9,984 bases of DNA, taken from positions 1 to 9,984 of the forward strand of contig JADYZI010000286.1 in assembly GCA_020853255.1 (NCBI GenBank). Reading direction: 5' to 3'. Both the position numbers and the translations under genes were made by a program. Position 1 is the stretch's first letter. Each line of letters starts with the position of its first letter. The DNA comes from Acidobacteriota bacterium. Lineage in GTDB: Bacteria; Acidobacteriota; Blastocatellia; Pyrinomonadales; Pyrinomonadaceae. A model generated the notes under the pieces. It did no database searches and was not told where the DNA came from. It worked only from the letters and a program-made list of their open reading frames with translations. Below are positions 8,569 through 9,984 of this stretch, piece by piece.

Positions 8569-9915
8569 TTAGGCGGCCGCCCGCGTTTCTGCTGCGGCGT
8601 CCATTTGCTGCGGAAGAATTACATTGAACGTGGTTCCCTTCCCTGGTTCGCTCTGGACCTCGATGCGGCCGTTATGGCGTTCGACAATTCCGAACGCGAT
8701 AGACAGCCCGAGGCCCGATCCTTCACCCACCGGCTTGGTGGTAAAGAATGGATCGAAAATTCTGTTCAGGTCTTCGCGGGCAATGCCGGCACCTGTATCG
8801 GAAATCGATACGACGACAGAATCTTCGTTTGAAAAAGTACGGACACATACCTCGCCCGGCCCCTTGCCGATCGCTTGTGCCGCGTTGACCAACAGGTTCA
8901 TCCAAACCTGATTGAGCCTTGCCGAAAATGCGTCGATCTCAGGAACATCTCCATATTCGCGGACAAGCGATGCTCCGCCGCCGCTGAAATATCGCGAAAG
9001 AAGCCTGATGGTAGAGTCCAGCCCTTCGTGTACATCGGTGCGTTTCAATTCGGCTTCGTCCAGCCGCGAGAAGGTTCGCAGGTTTTGTACGATCTCGCGC
9101 ACGCGGCCGACGCCGGCCTGACAATCGCTCAAGGCCTCCGTCAGGTCAACGGTCATCCGGTCGTAATCTATCTGCTGTTTTAGCTCCGCTGCCGCCGACG
9201 CAACCGGTTCAGGCAGGCCGGCATCACCGTACAGGTTGATCAACCGGATCAGATCGTTGACGCATTGGCCCAGAAATTCGAGATTGCCCGAAACGAATCC
9301 TACCGGATTGTTGATCTCGTGTGCGATGCCAGCCGCCAGTTTCCCGATCGACGCCATTTTTTCGTTGTGGACGATCTCCGCCTGTAGGCGTTCAAGGTGC
9401 GCCTTGCGCTCAGAGAGTTCGCGGTTGCGCTCTTCTAGATCGGTCTTGTACTTTGCGGCGTTGATCAGCAGACGGCGGCGTTCCAGCGCTCGGGCAACTG
9501 TCAGCTCAAGCACCTCTTCGTCACATGGTTTGATCAAGTAATCGAACGCACCGAGCCGCACCGCGTCAAGAGCCCGCTGCGGCCTGTCAACACTTGACAC
9601 AACGATCACCGCAGTTTGCGGATAACGGTCCATGACAATGCGCAGCAGTTCAACACCCGAAAGGCCGGGCATTATCACGTCGGTTATCACAAGACTGATC
9701 GGGGCGGTCTTCAGCTTCTCGAGTGCTTCCGCCACATTCGCGGCCTCGCAGCACTCATAGTGCTGTTTTAGCAGACGAAGCAGGCTGGCGCGCACGGTCG
9801 GCGAGTCATCTACGATCAGCACGCTTTCGCGATCGAAGTATTCGTTGGGTGAATGTCGGTCGGAAAGGGCGTGGACCTGCCTCAGTTCCGCGTGTGAGTA
9901 TGATCGAGAGTCCAT
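8569..9915 (-). CDS. Hybrid receiver-histidine kinase (soluble)
   Basis: Cytoplasmic two-component sensor kinase of 448 residues without membrane segments. The order is: an N-terminal receiver (30-145: D36/D37, phosphoacceptor D79, S107, K129-P130), a coiled coil (about 145-185), a dimerisation/phosphotransfer domain with H199 in AHEINNP, and a complete ATPase domain. The ATPase has the N box N340/N344, G1 DTGAG (373-377), an F box around FDPFFTTK, and G2 GSGLGLS (399-405). The HEINNP box resembles the NtrB/DctB-like kinase group. There is no input domain other than the receiver, so its signal is probably phosphorylation by another kinase, which makes it an intermediate in a relay. It precedes the response regulator and likely phosphorylates Asp52 there. 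The ATG at 9915 has no clear Shine-Dalgarno sequence; a later start is possible but must lie before residue 30. No confident promoter was seen in 9916-9984. Confidence 0.94.
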   Translation of the reverse strand: MDSRSYSHAELRQVHALSDRHSPNEYFDRESVLIVDDSPTVRASLLRLLKQHYECCEAANVAEALEKLKTAPISLVITDVIMPGLSGVELLRIVMDRYPQTAVIVVSSVDRPQRALDAVRLGAFDYLIKPCDEEVLELTVARALERRRLLINAAKYKTDLEERNRELSERKAHLERLQAEIVHNEKMASIGKLAAGIAHEINNPVGFVSGNLEFLGQCVNDLIRLINLYGDAGLPEPVASAAAELKQQIDYDRMTVDLTEALSDCQAGVGRVREIVQNLRTFSRLDEAELKRTDVHEGLDSTIRLLSRYFSGGGASLVREYGDVPEIDAFSARLNQVWMNLLVNAAQAIGKGPGEVCVRTFSNEDSVVVSISDTGAGIAREDLNRIFDPFFTTKPVGEGSGLGLSIAFGIVERHNGRIEVQSEPGKGTTFNVILPQQMDAAAETRAAA

Positions 9916-9984
9916 AGTGAGGATAATGGAATCATTGGTTTAAGCAACTGGTGAATAAGTAGTGATCTGGGTAACAGATGTATC

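Noticed and set aside
9916..9984. Possible promoter before the kinase gene (TTGCTT ... TATCCT on the minus strand)
   Set aside because: The -10 candidate would lie too close to the start codon and both hexamers are poor; no confident promoter can be named.

Overview
The window looks like a chromosomal stretch of a moderately GC-rich, Gram-negative environmental bacterium. The Pro-Thr stripes between extracellular domains, the very large RHS/YD surface protein and the style of the regulators remind me of Acidobacteriota (Blastocatellia/Pyrinomonadales type). That placement rests on overall style only, with no marker gene, and is tentative.

Layout. Positions 1-126 look like the trailing end of an insertion sequence, probably of the IS21 type, carrying two imperfect 25-26 bp direct repeats (CAAAAyyGGACAT...TGCTAA). 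Only 40 bp later starts one huge gene (167-7117, +) for a secreted 2316-residue RHS/YD-repeat protein. Its domain order is: signal peptide; two copies of a 97-residue Cys-bracketed module separated by a Pro-Thr linker; a PKD-like domain; a transthyretin/carboxypeptidase-regulatory-like domain; a conserved pre-barrel domain; a plug-like domain; an NHL propeller; a long YD shell; an RHS core; and a short Gly/Pro-rich tail. This order, and several local motifs, match the extracellular superfold of animal teneurins, and this is the most interesting thing in the window. Directly after its stop codon, positions 7118-7451 stay open in another frame, which looks like a frameshifted continuation of the C-terminal tail.

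On the minus strand, convergent with the RHS gene, lies a two-gene signalling unit. The promoter-proximal gene (9915-8569) encodes a soluble receiver-histidine kinase hybrid. After an 81 bp gap comes a gene (8487-7468) for a response regulator whose output domain is an HD-GYP-like domain that has lost most catalytic residues. The kinase probably phosphorylates its own receiver and/or Asp52 of the regulator, whose output is then more likely protein-protein signalling than cyclic-di-GMP hydrolysis. Nothing in the sequence ties this pair to the RHS protein beyond adjacency.

No tRNA, rRNA, CRISPR array or convincing terminator was seen. No toxin domain was recognised at the end of the RHS protein, and no recognisable immunity gene follows it.
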